Part shown: piece by piece, positions 48,789-57,706 of the stretch
Position numbering within the stretch: position 1 is the stretch's first letter
Layout of the letters: each line of letters starts with the position of its first letter
Assembly: GCF_000179555.1 (NCBI RefSeq)
Contig: NZ_AECZ01000001.1
Coordinates: 124,001-188,000 of the forward strand
Direction: 5' to 3'
Origin: Solidesulfovibrio fructosivorans JJ]
Lineage (GTDB): Bacteria > Desulfobacterota > Desulfovibrionia > Desulfovibrionales > Desulfovibrionaceae
DNA: 64,000 nucleotides
Notes under the pieces: generated by a model
Told to the model about the DNA's origin: nothing
What the model saw: only the letters and a program-made list of their open reading frames with translations
Databases searched by the model: none
Position numbers and translations under genes: made by a program

Positions 48789-49903
48789 TCCTCGTCATCA
48801 TCGGACAGACTGATCGGAATTTCATCACCGAAGGGCAGGGACTCCGGAGCGATGGACACGCCGTCCGGGGTGACACCGGCCGGCAGATCTCCGAACACCC
48901 GGATCAAAGAGGTCGCGAAACCCGACAGGTCTCCGGCGATGCGGAGTCTGGCAGTCCCTTCTTCCAGGCCGTAAATCCGGTAGAGGTCATAACGCCGGCC
49001 CTCGTCGGCCATTTCCAGAAGCTCGGCCATGGAAACGTGCAGGGGGCGCTCGAACGGCCCGGTGGTGGATTTGACATCCAGACGGATTTCATTGCCGGCT
49101 GCATCCACGAGGGTGAAGTCGTAGGGTGCGACAGCGTTGGCATCGGAAATCCAGGTATATTCCCTGACCAGGCCGGCCCGCTTCTGCTGTCCGAGCCAGG
49201 CGTCAATGAGCGCCTCCCCGTCACGGCCGAGCGTCTCGGCATTCTGTCGGGCACGCTGCAATGTCTCCCGGGTCATCATGGTGCCGGAACGACGGCGGAA
49301 CAGCCGTTCCGTACCTTCAACCCCTCCCAGGGCGGCGTCCTCGATCGCCCCTCCCAGGGTGAACTCCTGGGCCGGGTGATCATCCGGCAGCGCGGCCATG
49401 TCGATCAGGGTTTCCAGTTCAGGGGCCGTGAAAGGAACCATCCGTTTGGGGCCGAGACGATTTTCCAGGAGGGCATGAAGCGGGGCATCTGCCGCAATCG
49501 CGGCAGCGACAAAGAGAAGACGGGCGGAAGTGGGGATGATGTCGCCTGAGAAGTCAAAGATGACAAAATCGCCCTGGGCAAGAGGGTCGAATCGGTCCGC
49601 CGTGACAGCCGTCGGGATGATCTCGCCGTTGAGCCGCCAGTTTTTGTAGCTGCCGCCCTTGATGATCTTGCGCTGCAGCCGCAAAGCCCCATGAAGTCCC
49701 GGACCAAGAAGCAGGAGATCCAGGCCGAGATAGCCGGCCTTTCCCTCCTCGGTCTCGGGCAGCGCGGGGAACAGCTGCTTGACGAAGACATCGGCATTCA
49801 GATTGATGGATTTCTGCTTTCCCGCGTGTTGGAAGGCCAAATGGTGCTGAAAGATCGTCAGGTCCGAACGGGTCAGGCGTTTCAGGGCGATTTTACCGGA
49901 CAC
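48785..49903 (-). CDS. Restriction-nuclease-like protein with DUF3883 domain
   Basis: 372 residues. The C-terminal half has GEALIDAWLGQQ ... YDFTLVDAAGNEIRLDVKSTTG, a PD-(D/E)xK-type core with D and DVK, as in DUF3883. The N-terminal half (AFQHAGKQKSINLNADVF, then GLDLLLLGPGLHGALRLQR) may be the specificity part. It lies between an m5C methyltransferase and vsr, with overlaps of a few bases, so it is the probable restriction nuclease of a type II-like system. Confidence 0.72.
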   Translation of the reverse strand: MSGKIALKRLTRSDLTIFQHHLAFQHAGKQKSINLNADVFVKQLFPALPETEEGKAGYLGLDLLLLGPGLHGALRLQRKIIKGGSYKNWRLNGEIIPTAVTADRFDPLAQGDFVIFDFSGDIIPTSARLLFVAAAIAADAPLHALLENRLGPKRMVPFTAPELETLIDMAALPDDHPAQEFTLGGAIEDAALGGVEGTERLFRRRSGTMMTRETLQRARQNAETLGRDGEALIDAWLGQQKRAGLVREYTWISDANAVAPYDFTLVDAAGNEIRLDVKSTTGPFERPLHVSMAELLEMADEGRRYDLYRIYGLEEGTARLRIAGDLSGFATSLIRVFGDLPAGVTPDGVSIAPESLPFGDEIPISLSDDDEE

Positions 49904-49904
49904 T

Positions 49905-51377
49905 TCAGCCTCGCAGGGTTTTGAGCATGATTTCCGCCAAGGCCTTGGCCATAAGCGGGGGGACGGCGTTGCCGATCTGGCGGAAGCCGGGGTTCATCGG
50001 GCCGACGAACACGAATCCGTCCGGGAAGGACTGGAGCCTTGCGGCCTCGCGTACGGATATGGTCCTGGCCTGCCGGCTGTCGTAATGGATATGGGAATAG
50101 CTGTCCTTCCCCAGGTGGGCCATCAGGGTCCGGGCGGGGCAGTCCGCCTCCATCTTGCGCCATTTGTTGGGGAACTTGTCGGGGTCGTAAGGAGGAACGG
50201 TACCCTTCCAGAGTTGCATGTATTCTTTTGAATTCTTGGTGGGAGCAAGCCCTTTGGCCTGGAGAGCGGCAAGCTTTTCGTTGAACAGCGCAATCGCGTG
50301 CCGGTGGGCCTCCGGGTACTGGTCGCCGGGCCGCATCCTGGCGAAGATGGCGTAGTCGCGCGGCAGGAAGCGTATGACGTGGTCGGAGATTCCAACGCTG
50401 CTTTCAAAGCCCGGCCAGGAGCGCATGAGTCTCCCGTAATCCGTTATGGGGCGGGATTCATCATAGGGCAACAGGCTGTCGAAGCGGCGGGGACCCTTTT
50501 TCAGCTTTCCGTTCAGGTGGCCGGTGATGGGCGGCAGGTCCTGCAGCGCCTCCCTGGCCGTAACCGCGGGTGGCAGATGGGGACCTCGTTCGGGCGTTGG
50601 CAGGAAGCGCGATTTGTTGTCCAGGAGGCTTAATACGCCGTTGCCGTTATCGGGCAGATACTTGAGCGCGACCTGTCTGGAGCCCTCGTAGCCCCTGGGG
50701 AGTTCATGCCGGCGGGTCGGTTCGGGAAAACGAATCCGCTCCGCAATGCCGGCGGCATAGCCGATAAGAAAGGCCCGTTCGCGCATCTCGGGAACGCCGT
50801 AATGCACGGAATTGAGCAAGGTGTAGCCGCAGGTGTAGCCCAGTTCCTCCAGGACCTCGCAAATTTCCTCGTAGATGTTGTGGCCACCGTGGTTGAGGAC
50901 GTCAGGTACGTTTTCCACGAGAAGGGCCACAGGTTTGAGCTGTTTGATGAACTCCAGGTAGCGCAGGTAGAGGTTGCTGCGGGGGTCCTTAATGAAGGCG
51001 TGGGGATGTTCGGCCACTTCCCGCAGCTTGGCCCGGCCGACGCGGGCGAAGGCTTGGCAGGGGGGGCCGCCGACGACGACGTCGATGGCCTCTTCCGGTT
51101 CCGGACAGCCCATTTCAAGCATGAAGGAATGGGGTTCGGTCTTGACGATGTCCCGGCTTTGGGCGTGGCGTTTTTTGTCCTCACCTTCCAGGTCCGGGTA
51201 GAAGTTCAGGGCATGGGATGCGGCGGCAACAGGGTCCATTTCAATGGCGGCGCGCAGCTCATAGCCGGCGGTCCTGAATCCCAGGGAGATGCCGCCGCAG
51301 CCGGCAAAGAGATCCAGGACACGGGGAGAAGCGCCGGCGCGAAGGCGATCAATTTTTTGTTGGATAATCGGGTACAT
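49905..51377 (-). CDS. DNA cytosine-5 methyltransferase
   Basis: 490 residues from ATG 51377, chosen because it has a GGAG upstream; an ATG at 51443 would add 22 residues. Motif I is DLFAGCGGISLGF, motif IV GGPPCQAFARVGR with the catalytic Cys, motif VI ENVPDV and motif X RQIGNAVPP. A long target-recognition region lies between motifs VIII and IX. It methylates a recognition site, protecting the lysogen from the linked nuclease. GC content is like the host, unlike the AT-rich genes around this block. Confidence 0.93.
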   Translation of the reverse strand: MYPIIQQKIDRLRAGASPRVLDLFAGCGGISLGFRTAGYELRAAIEMDPVAAASHALNFYPDLEGEDKKRHAQSRDIVKTEPHSFMLEMGCPEPEEAIDVVVGGPPCQAFARVGRAKLREVAEHPHAFIKDPRSNLYLRYLEFIKQLKPVALLVENVPDVLNHGGHNIYEEICEVLEELGYTCGYTLLNSVHYGVPEMRERAFLIGYAAGIAERIRFPEPTRRHELPRGYEGSRQVALKYLPDNGNGVLSLLDNKSRFLPTPERGPHLPPAVTAREALQDLPPITGHLNGKLKKGPRRFDSLLPYDESRPITDYGRLMRSWPGFESSVGISDHVIRFLPRDYAIFARMRPGDQYPEAHRHAIALFNEKLAALQAKGLAPTKNSKEYMQLWKGTVPPYDPDKFPNKWRKMEADCPARTLMAHLGKDSYSHIHYDSRQARTISVREAARLQSFPDGFVFVGPMNPGFRQIGNAVPPLMAKALAEIMLKTLRG

Positions 51378-51599
51378 CCAGGAGTCTCCGGGGACACAGC
51401 CGGGGGCGGAATGGCTGGTCCTGATCCGGAAGTCGGATAGCATCGGGGAAGGCCGGAGTCAAAACGTGGCGCAGGGGACCGGCAGGCCACAGGGACGGAT
51501 GATCTGATCAGCCACGCTTTGACTCGTCAGCCTGTGCCCGGGTACCAGGATAGCCAGGCCGCAGCCGAGGGGAAAAACTTCCAACAGTGGGCATATCCG

Positions 51600-52574
51600 A
51601 TGCGATTCGACGAATTGGTGGACTTTCTCGAACACAGGATGACGATGCAGCATATCTACCAGCCGCTGCTGATTCGTTCGCTGGTGGATGCCGGGGGATC
51701 GGCGACCATCCGGCAACTGGCGCTGGCCTTTCTGGGGCAGGACGAGAGCCAGATTGTTTTTTATGAGCGGAAGATCAAGGAGATGCCGCTCAAGGTGCTG
51801 CGGCGGCACGGGGTGGTGGCGTCGCACGGCGAACTGGTGGAGCTGACGGCGGGGCGGCTTTCCTTTGAGGAGAAGACCCAGATCCGCATGCTCTGCGACC
51901 GTAAGCTTCAGGAGTACATGCTCAAGCGGGGCCTGGGTATCTGGGAATATCGGATGCTGGAGACCGAGCCCGTGCCCGGGAGTCTGCGCAATCGGGTCCT
52001 GGCGGAATCAGGCGGCCGGTGCGCGCTGTGCGGGGCCACGAACAAGGACCGCCCCCTGGACGTGGACCATATCAAGCCCCGGTCCAAGGGCGGCAAGAAC
52101 GAATACGCCAACCTGCAGGTGCTTTGCTCCCGCTGCAACAGGGCCAAAGGGAACAAGGAGGACACGGACTATCGCCCCCTTGTGCGTGAGGAGGCGGTTC
52201 CTGGTTGCCCGTTCTGCTTTGAGGCCATCGAAAGCCGGATCGTAGAGGCGTATGATTCCGTGGTGGCCATTCCGGACGGCTTTCCGGTGACCGCCGGACA
52301 CCTGCTCGTCATCACAAAGCGCCATACGCCGGACTGGTTTTCCATGTCCCAGGCAGAGCGCAACGACGCCGACAGTCTGCTGCGGATACTCAGGAACCGG
52401 CTAAGCGAGGACGACCGCAGCATCACCGGCTTCAACATCGGCATGAACGCCGGCGCATCTGCCGGGCAGACCGTGTTTCATGTGCATATCCATCTCATCC
52501 CGAGACGGGACGGAGATACGGAGCATCCACGCGGCGGGGTAAGAGGGGTGATTCCGGGGAAGATGGGCTATTAG
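51600..52574 (+). CDS. Winged-helix / HNH endonuclease / HIT-domain fusion
   Basis: 324 residues from ATG 51600; a TTG at 51519 could extend it. Residues about 1-110 look like a winged helix (ATIRQLALAFLGQDES). The HNH domain shows CALCGATNKDRPLDVDHIKP and CSRCNRAKGN. The C-terminal HIT domain has the histidine triad HVHIHLIPRRDGD. HIT proteins hydrolyse or transfer nucleotides. The gene is divergent from the methyltransferase by 222 bases, so it may be part of the same restriction-like system. The chemistry of the fusion is not known to me. Confidence 0.82.
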   Translation: MRFDELVDFLEHRMTMQHIYQPLLIRSLVDAGGSATIRQLALAFLGQDESQIVFYERKIKEMPLKVLRRHGVVASHGELVELTAGRLSFEEKTQIRMLCDRKLQEYMLKRGLGIWEYRMLETEPVPGSLRNRVLAESGGRCALCGATNKDRPLDVDHIKPRSKGGKNEYANLQVLCSRCNRAKGNKEDTDYRPLVREEAVPGCPFCFEAIESRIVEAYDSVVAIPDGFPVTAGHLLVITKRHTPDWFSMSQAERNDADSLLRILRNRLSEDDRSITGFNIGMNAGASAGQTVFHVHIHLIPRRDGDTEHPRGGVRGVIPGKMGY

Positions 52575-52814
52575 CAGAAAAAAGTATGCCGGTTCTGTGT
52601 TACGCTAGACAGTAGTTCAGAAAAGAAAGCAATTCGCAGTTGGCAATTTCTACTCTGGGGTCCCTCAACTAAAAATACCGCAGGACCATGTTGATTGGAA
52701 AGGGGGGGGCGATGGCATGCAACAGTCCCGTTGCTATTCGTGACAGCTTAATGCTTTATTGGTTTTAAAATGGACAGCCAATCAAAAGTTTTTAAAAATT
52801 TGTATGAATTGTTT
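52575..52814. other. Non-coding gap between HNH-HIT and TIR genes
   Basis: No gene is seen. An ATTGG/CCAAT short inverted repeat at about 52757-52783 lies downstream of the TIR gene on the minus strand and may be a weak terminator. Confidence 0.3.
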
Positions 52815-55301
52815 TTAGACTGACTCTTCGTCAAGAAAAAGGCCTATGGTTTTATTTTTTCGAATTTTTTCTTTTAAGGTATTTCTTGCTGATAGAGGGA
52901 AAGATGAAAGCTTAGAATCTATATGGACAAAAGCATCGCTAATAGTTGTTTTTTTGGCAATTAATTGGGATTGAGCACTTATCAAGAAAAAATAAAACTG
53001 AGATTTTTCGTTAATATATTTTCCCAGCTGAGTTAATGTTTCTTCCATACACAAAATATCGTCAAAAAAGTTGCAAATTCTGAATTTGTTAATTAGTGGA
53101 TAAGTTGATTCTGGATGTTGTGATATTGTATCATTAATTATGTCGAGCGAAGCTGCTTTGTCTTTTAAATAAAAAGCTTGATATAAAGCATGCATTGAAG
53201 CATTCATTTCCTTGGCTTTCTCTAGTGCAACATTGTCCATGGCTTTAAATAATTCTTGTATTTCAGCATCGATGGCGTCGGCTCTGTCTTGGTGAACTAA
53301 ACAATTGAAATAAGCTTGTATGTAGAAAGGATTTGTTTTTTCGGCTTGGTAAACCTGGGTTGCAAGAATAAGTGCTTGGTCAAATTCCTCAAGAGATATA
53401 AGCGCGCCAACAAGTTCATTTTTTGCAGGCAAAAATCTACTGTTTATTTCTAAAACTTTTTCAAAACAACTTATTGCATCGGCATATCTTCGCATGTGTC
53501 TATAGTAGAATCCCTTAATAAAACTATGTTCCGGTTCAGATAGTTTCTGGACTTCTGAAAGGCATTTAGTGTTTCGAGTGCGCGCCAAAGAAAGGCATAA
53601 GTAATAGCGAATTTTGTCAACAATATTTTTTTCAATTTGTTGTGGTCCTCTTAGTACTTTATTTGCCAGGGTTATGACATCGTTATATCTTTTCCCTCTG
53701 TCGTAAAGATCTTTGATTACACGTATAAAATGTGAAGGTATCAAGAATTTTGATTGAAAATTTATATCGTCTTTTAGCTTTTCTTTTAATGAAAAAAAAT
53801 AGTCGGCCAAGTCGAAATTTTCTTCTTTGATAGTGTCTATGAATTCATCGACATGTTTCTTTATGCGTTCATGAAATTCGTGTGGCACGTCAATCCTATG
53901 CCGTAATACATAGTCACGAATTATATCACTGACTTTGATATATTCTTTGTTCGCACCTATGTGTTCGCACACTGAGTCGTTAAAAAAGTCAGACAATGCC
54001 TGCTTATAATCACTTTTCCCATCGACCAATACATCTAGAAGATTGTAGTCAATGAAATCAAACTTTGATAAAACAGCAAGCAGATCAAAATGCCTTGTAG
54101 TATAGTGTTGGAAAAGTAAAAAAGCTTTTTCTCTGCTGAAATTCACTATTTGGTAGGATTGTTGTTTTGCCTTTATTATGCCTTCTTTATTTATCAAGTC
54201 TACAGTGAAATATACTTGGCCTGGATATCCAAATTGAAGGTCTAAAAAGTGCTTAAACTCTTCTTTGGGGAGCTCCAGGTGGGTAAATCGAGCGTATTTT
54301 CCTAATAATTTTTTCCTGTCGTCGTATGACAACTCGGGAATATGGATATGAAACAAGTGGTCTAGGTTCCGATATGTTGAATAACTGATTTTATATGAAG
54401 AAAGAATGCATATCACAATCGAGTCGATTGATTTTATATTATTGAGTAATTTTAAGAACCAGTCGGTAATGGTATTGTTTCTTGATACTATTGCCAAGTG
54501 ATCTGATATGAAAAGTATTTCCCGGCATTTTTTAATATCAACGAGTAGCCTTGATAAAAGGTCAATTTTCTCTTCTTTGGCCATCGATGAAAGATTCCCG
54601 ATGCTGTTAGTATCAGAAAATCCCAGGTTTTCAATTTTCAAGATCAGGTCGTCGATGCTGTCAAGTTCGCCCATGTCGATGAGGGGGGGCAGGTAAGAGT
54701 GTTTGATAAGATCAAGCTTTCGTATACAATGTTTTAAAAAAGATGATCTCCCGATTTCTTTCCAGCCCGATGCTATGATACAGACTGGCTTTGTTCTGTC
54801 GTAATCATATATACGCTGCTCAAATTCTTCAATCGATTCGTTTCTTCCGACAAAAAATTGCTCTCTGTCTTTTTGCATGGGGTTGTCTTCCCAAAGTAAT
54901 TCTCTAATCTTTTGTTCAATTCTGCGTGCAGCTAGCTTGGGCCGTAAGATGGGCTTGATATTGTATTCTGCACGCATCCAGTTCGGTATTCTGGCGTCAG
55001 TGTAGTCAATATCTTTGTCGATAATTATAGGAAAAATTTTCCTCAAAGTCCCCTTGGAAAGGTTGTCTTTTGCTAATTGCAATTCAGTTTTTACCCAATT
55101 AGAGTTAAGCGCTGAATTTGATAAAAAAATAACAAAAATTTGTGAGCTTTCTAGTGTTGAAATGATTTCATCAAGTGACTTCATCCCCTCTTCAAATGTG
55201 TATTCATCATAGACACAGTAATCGTGACCAAGATTGTCCGCAACGATCTTAACGTATCGAATTTTGTCCGAACTGCTGTGTGATAAGAAACACTTTATCA
55301 T
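52815..55301 (-). CDS. TIR-domain P-loop protein with helical repeats (anti-phage candidate)
   Basis: 828 residues in AT-rich DNA. The N-terminal 125 residues form a TIR-like domain: KCFLSHSSSDKIRYVKIVAD, VYDEYTFEEG and LNSNWVKTELQLAKD, with the E of the WxxxE pattern as likely catalytic glutamate. A P-loop NTPase follows with IASGWKEIGRSSFLKH, where arginine replaces the usual Walker lysine, and LFISDHLAI as Walker B. From about residue 540 come TPR-like repeats (SFIKGFYYRHMRRYADAISC). This is the layout of STAND-type immune proteins that degrade NAD on infection; function here is inferred. Confidence 0.82.
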   Translation of the reverse strand: MIKCFLSHSSSDKIRYVKIVADNLGHDYCVYDEYTFEEGMKSLDEIISTLESSQIFVIFLSNSALNSNWVKTELQLAKDNLSKGTLRKIFPIIIDKDIDYTDARIPNWMRAEYNIKPILRPKLAARRIEQKIRELLWEDNPMQKDREQFFVGRNESIEEFEQRIYDYDRTKPVCIIASGWKEIGRSSFLKHCIRKLDLIKHSYLPPLIDMGELDSIDDLILKIENLGFSDTNSIGNLSSMAKEEKIDLLSRLLVDIKKCREILFISDHLAIVSRNNTITDWFLKLLNNIKSIDSIVICILSSYKISYSTYRNLDHLFHIHIPELSYDDRKKLLGKYARFTHLELPKEEFKHFLDLQFGYPGQVYFTVDLINKEGIIKAKQQSYQIVNFSREKAFLLFQHYTTRHFDLLAVLSKFDFIDYNLLDVLVDGKSDYKQALSDFFNDSVCEHIGANKEYIKVSDIIRDYVLRHRIDVPHEFHERIKKHVDEFIDTIKEENFDLADYFFSLKEKLKDDINFQSKFLIPSHFIRVIKDLYDRGKRYNDVITLANKVLRGPQQIEKNIVDKIRYYLCLSLARTRNTKCLSEVQKLSEPEHSFIKGFYYRHMRRYADAISCFEKVLEINSRFLPAKNELVGALISLEEFDQALILATQVYQAEKTNPFYIQAYFNCLVHQDRADAIDAEIQELFKAMDNVALEKAKEMNASMHALYQAFYLKDKAASLDIINDTISQHPESTYPLINKFRICNFFDDILCMEETLTQLGKYINEKSQFYFFLISAQSQLIAKKTTISDAFVHIDSKLSSFPLSARNTLKEKIRKNKTIGLFLDEESV

Positions 55302-55591
55302 TGGAAAAACCTTGTACTTTGCTGATGTTTGCTAGGTATGATTTGGAAATATTTGCCTAGTGCTATTCAATATTTTCCTTTACGGAAAGTTTATTGAATT
55401 TCATAGAGAAATACAGTGATAAATTCATTATAACCTTTCCCAAAAACTGCCCCATCTTTCAGAGCCTTGTCCGGATCCTTCGCATGCAGGCCGCAGCTCT
55501 TGGTACACAATATAACAATTTAATTGTTTCGCATTTCTTCGTGGAGGTGCTGGTGTATTTAGCTACAGGTTTTTGTGTCTAGTTTATATGG
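55302..55591. other. Gap with degenerate repeat and 18-base cargo repeat
   Basis: Contains GTGGAGGTGCTGGTGTAT at 55541-55558 (see 48213) and a stretch at 55436-55500 similar to 56443-56530. A short rightward frame exists at 55394-55582 but has no ribosome site. Confidence 0.4.
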
Positions 55592-56422
55592 TCATACACC
55601 AAAGGTGGCTTTTATTCGTTTTGATTTATTTAGATATAGCAGCCAGGCAATGCCAAATGAAAGAGATAGTATGAATTGAACTCCAGATGTATTTATGAAG
55701 AAATCAATTCCAAGGTTTAGGGCCTTATACATGAGGATTGGGTAGATACAGTTGATAATTATCGTGGCGACAATATATGCTTTTGCGTAGGCTATTCCTT
55801 TTTTGTTTCTTCTATAAATATAAATAACGGCTGTAATCCCTGTAAATAGCAAGGCGTAGGAAAAATAAAAGAGTGTTGTGATTATGTATTTTGCTTTGAT
55901 AAGTGCTAAAGTTGTCGTCTGTATTTTGAAAAAACTCGGGTGATCTGGAGAAACACTTTGCGATAATTGTTTGTACTTTATTAGTAACTCGTTGAATTTG
56001 CCGCTGGCTTCTCCAAATTTCCCAAGAGTAAGGAGTGGCGACAAAACCAGAACGACACAAAGAAACGCTAGCCAGCCTTTGATGCCGTAATATTTTGATG
56101 AATAATCTGGATGTGAAAAGACAGTTCCATTTACTTTATGGGAATCATTTTCGCCTAATGGTGTTGTTAAAAATTCTTTTGCATACGTGTTGCCAAATTT
56201 AGCAGCAGTTCGAATATCAGCAACTCCATTTTCTTTTTTGTTTGTTTTTAAATAGCAAACTCCACGTCCGAACAATGCTTCGTTGTTGGTGCTGTCTGTC
56301 TGGAGGACTTTGTTGAAACAACTAAAGGCATTGGTGAAATCATTGAGTTCACAATAATCTGTTCCTGCAGATATTAATGAGTCTATTGTAGGCTTGTCCA
56401 CGATATCCTCAGTGAAATACAA
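55592..56422 (-). CDS. TPR and DUF2569-type membrane protein
   Basis: 276 residues, AT-rich. Residues about 10-75 look like TPR units (CFNKVLQTDSTNNEALFGRG). Then GIKGWLAFLCVVLVLSPLLT is the typical start of the DUF2569 membrane domain, followed by three further helices. It probably sits in the inner membrane with the repeats in the cytoplasm. It is flanked by similar 60-90-base sequences, so it looks like a separate insertion. Function unknown. Confidence 0.7.
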   Translation of the reverse strand: MYFTEDIVDKPTIDSLISAGTDYCELNDFTNAFSCFNKVLQTDSTNNEALFGRGVCYLKTNKKENGVADIRTAAKFGNTYAKEFLTTPLGENDSHKVNGTVFSHPDYSSKYYGIKGWLAFLCVVLVLSPLLTLGKFGEASGKFNELLIKYKQLSQSVSPDHPSFFKIQTTTLALIKAKYIITTLFYFSYALLFTGITAVIYIYRRNKKGIAYAKAYIVATIIINCIYPILMYKALNLGIDFFINTSGVQFILSLSFGIAWLLYLNKSKRIKATFGV

Positions 56423-56597
56423 TTAGCTGAATAGGTTTATACGTTATGTCCTCTCCCCAAATTTCGCCCCATATTCCTGCACCTTGCTGGGAATCTTCGC
56501 TTGCAGGCCGCGATCCTTGGCCACCCCGTATCCCTTCGTCTTCCTCTCGCCAGCACACATTTCATCACGATAGCATAAACGCCGTCAACAAGCTGCC

Positions 56598-57677
56598 TTA
56601 CTCCGCCTTACCGTTGGCCGGGGTTTCGTAGCTCTTAAATGTCGCCATGATGCGATCCGCGTACTTGAAAATGTCGTTCAGACTTTCCAGGGCAACGCGT
56701 TCTTCCTTTTTGGCTGCATCGAACAAGCCGAGGTATTTCGTTGAACCGTTCAAGTGGAGCCGGCAAATCGGCTTCCGGTTCGTGTCGTCCAGCAGCACGC
56801 CCATGTAGCCTTGCGTATCACGCGCCGCGATGCGGGCAGGGTCGCAGCATTCCCGGAGGATCGCCTTGACGGTCAGATAGCCTTCGATTTCTTCCTGCGT
56901 CGTTTCGATCTTCGACTTGGCAGGCTGCTCCGGCACCGCTTCTGTGGGGGGCTCGGCAGCCGGGGTGGTCACGGTCATCGCGCCCTTCAGGCGCTCGTTG
57001 ATGCGTTCGTCGATGAGCTTGGCGAACGCGCGCTTGATGATCGGTGTGAACTGCTCCTTTACGGCGGCAGTCATGCGGCCCGTATAGACCCGGCCAATGA
57101 AGAAACGGGCGAAATCCTCGGATGGGGTATCGAGCTCACTGGTCAGCAGCTTCTTGATCTCCCGTGTGTACTTGAGTTCCATGGCACAGGAGAGGGTCTG
57201 CTCCAGGTCGAACTGGGCCTTGGTCATCTTCTTGAGCTCGGGGACCAGGGACAGGTCGAGGTCTTCCAGGTCGACGATCATGAACGGCCTGTCGTCCATC
57301 TTATTGGGTTCGTCCAGGTCGGTGAAAAAGTGGAATCGCGCGCCGTCAGTAAGCAACGCCACGCGGCAGGCGGTCACGGAAAAATAGCGGTAGAGCTGAC
57401 CAGAAGCCTGGGACAGGTCGGCTCCATATTGTTTGACTTCGATTATGAAGATCGGCTGTTCATTGAGGCAGATGGCATAGTCGACTTTCTCGCCTTTCTT
57501 GATGCCGTGGTCAGCGGTAAACTCCGGGACCACTTCCTTTGGGTTGAACACGTCATAGCCGAGCGTCTGTAAGAACGGCATGACAAGGGCTGTCTTGGTC
57601 GCCTCCTCGTTGCCGAGGTGGTCTTTGAGCTTGCCAGTACGGTTCACAAGTTCCTGGATTTGGTCAATGAAGTCCAC
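56598..57677 (-). CDS. HsdR N-terminal-like nuclease (PD-(D/E)xK)
   Basis: 359 residues, without any helicase domain. Residues 20-140 match the HsdR_N fold: NEEATKTALVMPFLQTLGYD, VDYAICLNEQPIFIIEVKQY with D and ExK, and FHFFTDLDEPNKMD. The C-terminal part has HLNGSTKYLGLFDAAKKEE. Stand-alone proteins of this type are frequent in prophages beside the repressor. It begins 29 bases after the repressor gene on the same strand, so it should be expressed in the lysogen. An exclusion role is likely, not shown. Confidence 0.78.
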   Translation of the reverse strand: MDFIDQIQELVNRTGKLKDHLGNEEATKTALVMPFLQTLGYDVFNPKEVVPEFTADHGIKKGEKVDYAICLNEQPIFIIEVKQYGADLSQASGQLYRYFSVTACRVALLTDGARFHFFTDLDEPNKMDDRPFMIVDLEDLDLSLVPELKKMTKAQFDLEQTLSCAMELKYTREIKKLLTSELDTPSEDFARFFIGRVYTGRMTAAVKEQFTPIIKRAFAKLIDERINERLKGAMTVTTPAAEPPTEAVPEQPAKSKIETTQEEIEGYLTVKAILRECCDPARIAARDTQGYMGVLLDDTNRKPICRLHLNGSTKYLGLFDAAKKEERVALESLNDIFKYADRIMATFKSYETPANGKAE

Positions 57678-57706
57678 GCCATTCTCCTTGCTACTGAATA
57701 GTCCCC

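Noticed and set aside
55394-55582. 62-codon plus-strand frame in the AT-rich gap
   Set aside because: No ribosome site, and it overlaps the degenerate repeat.
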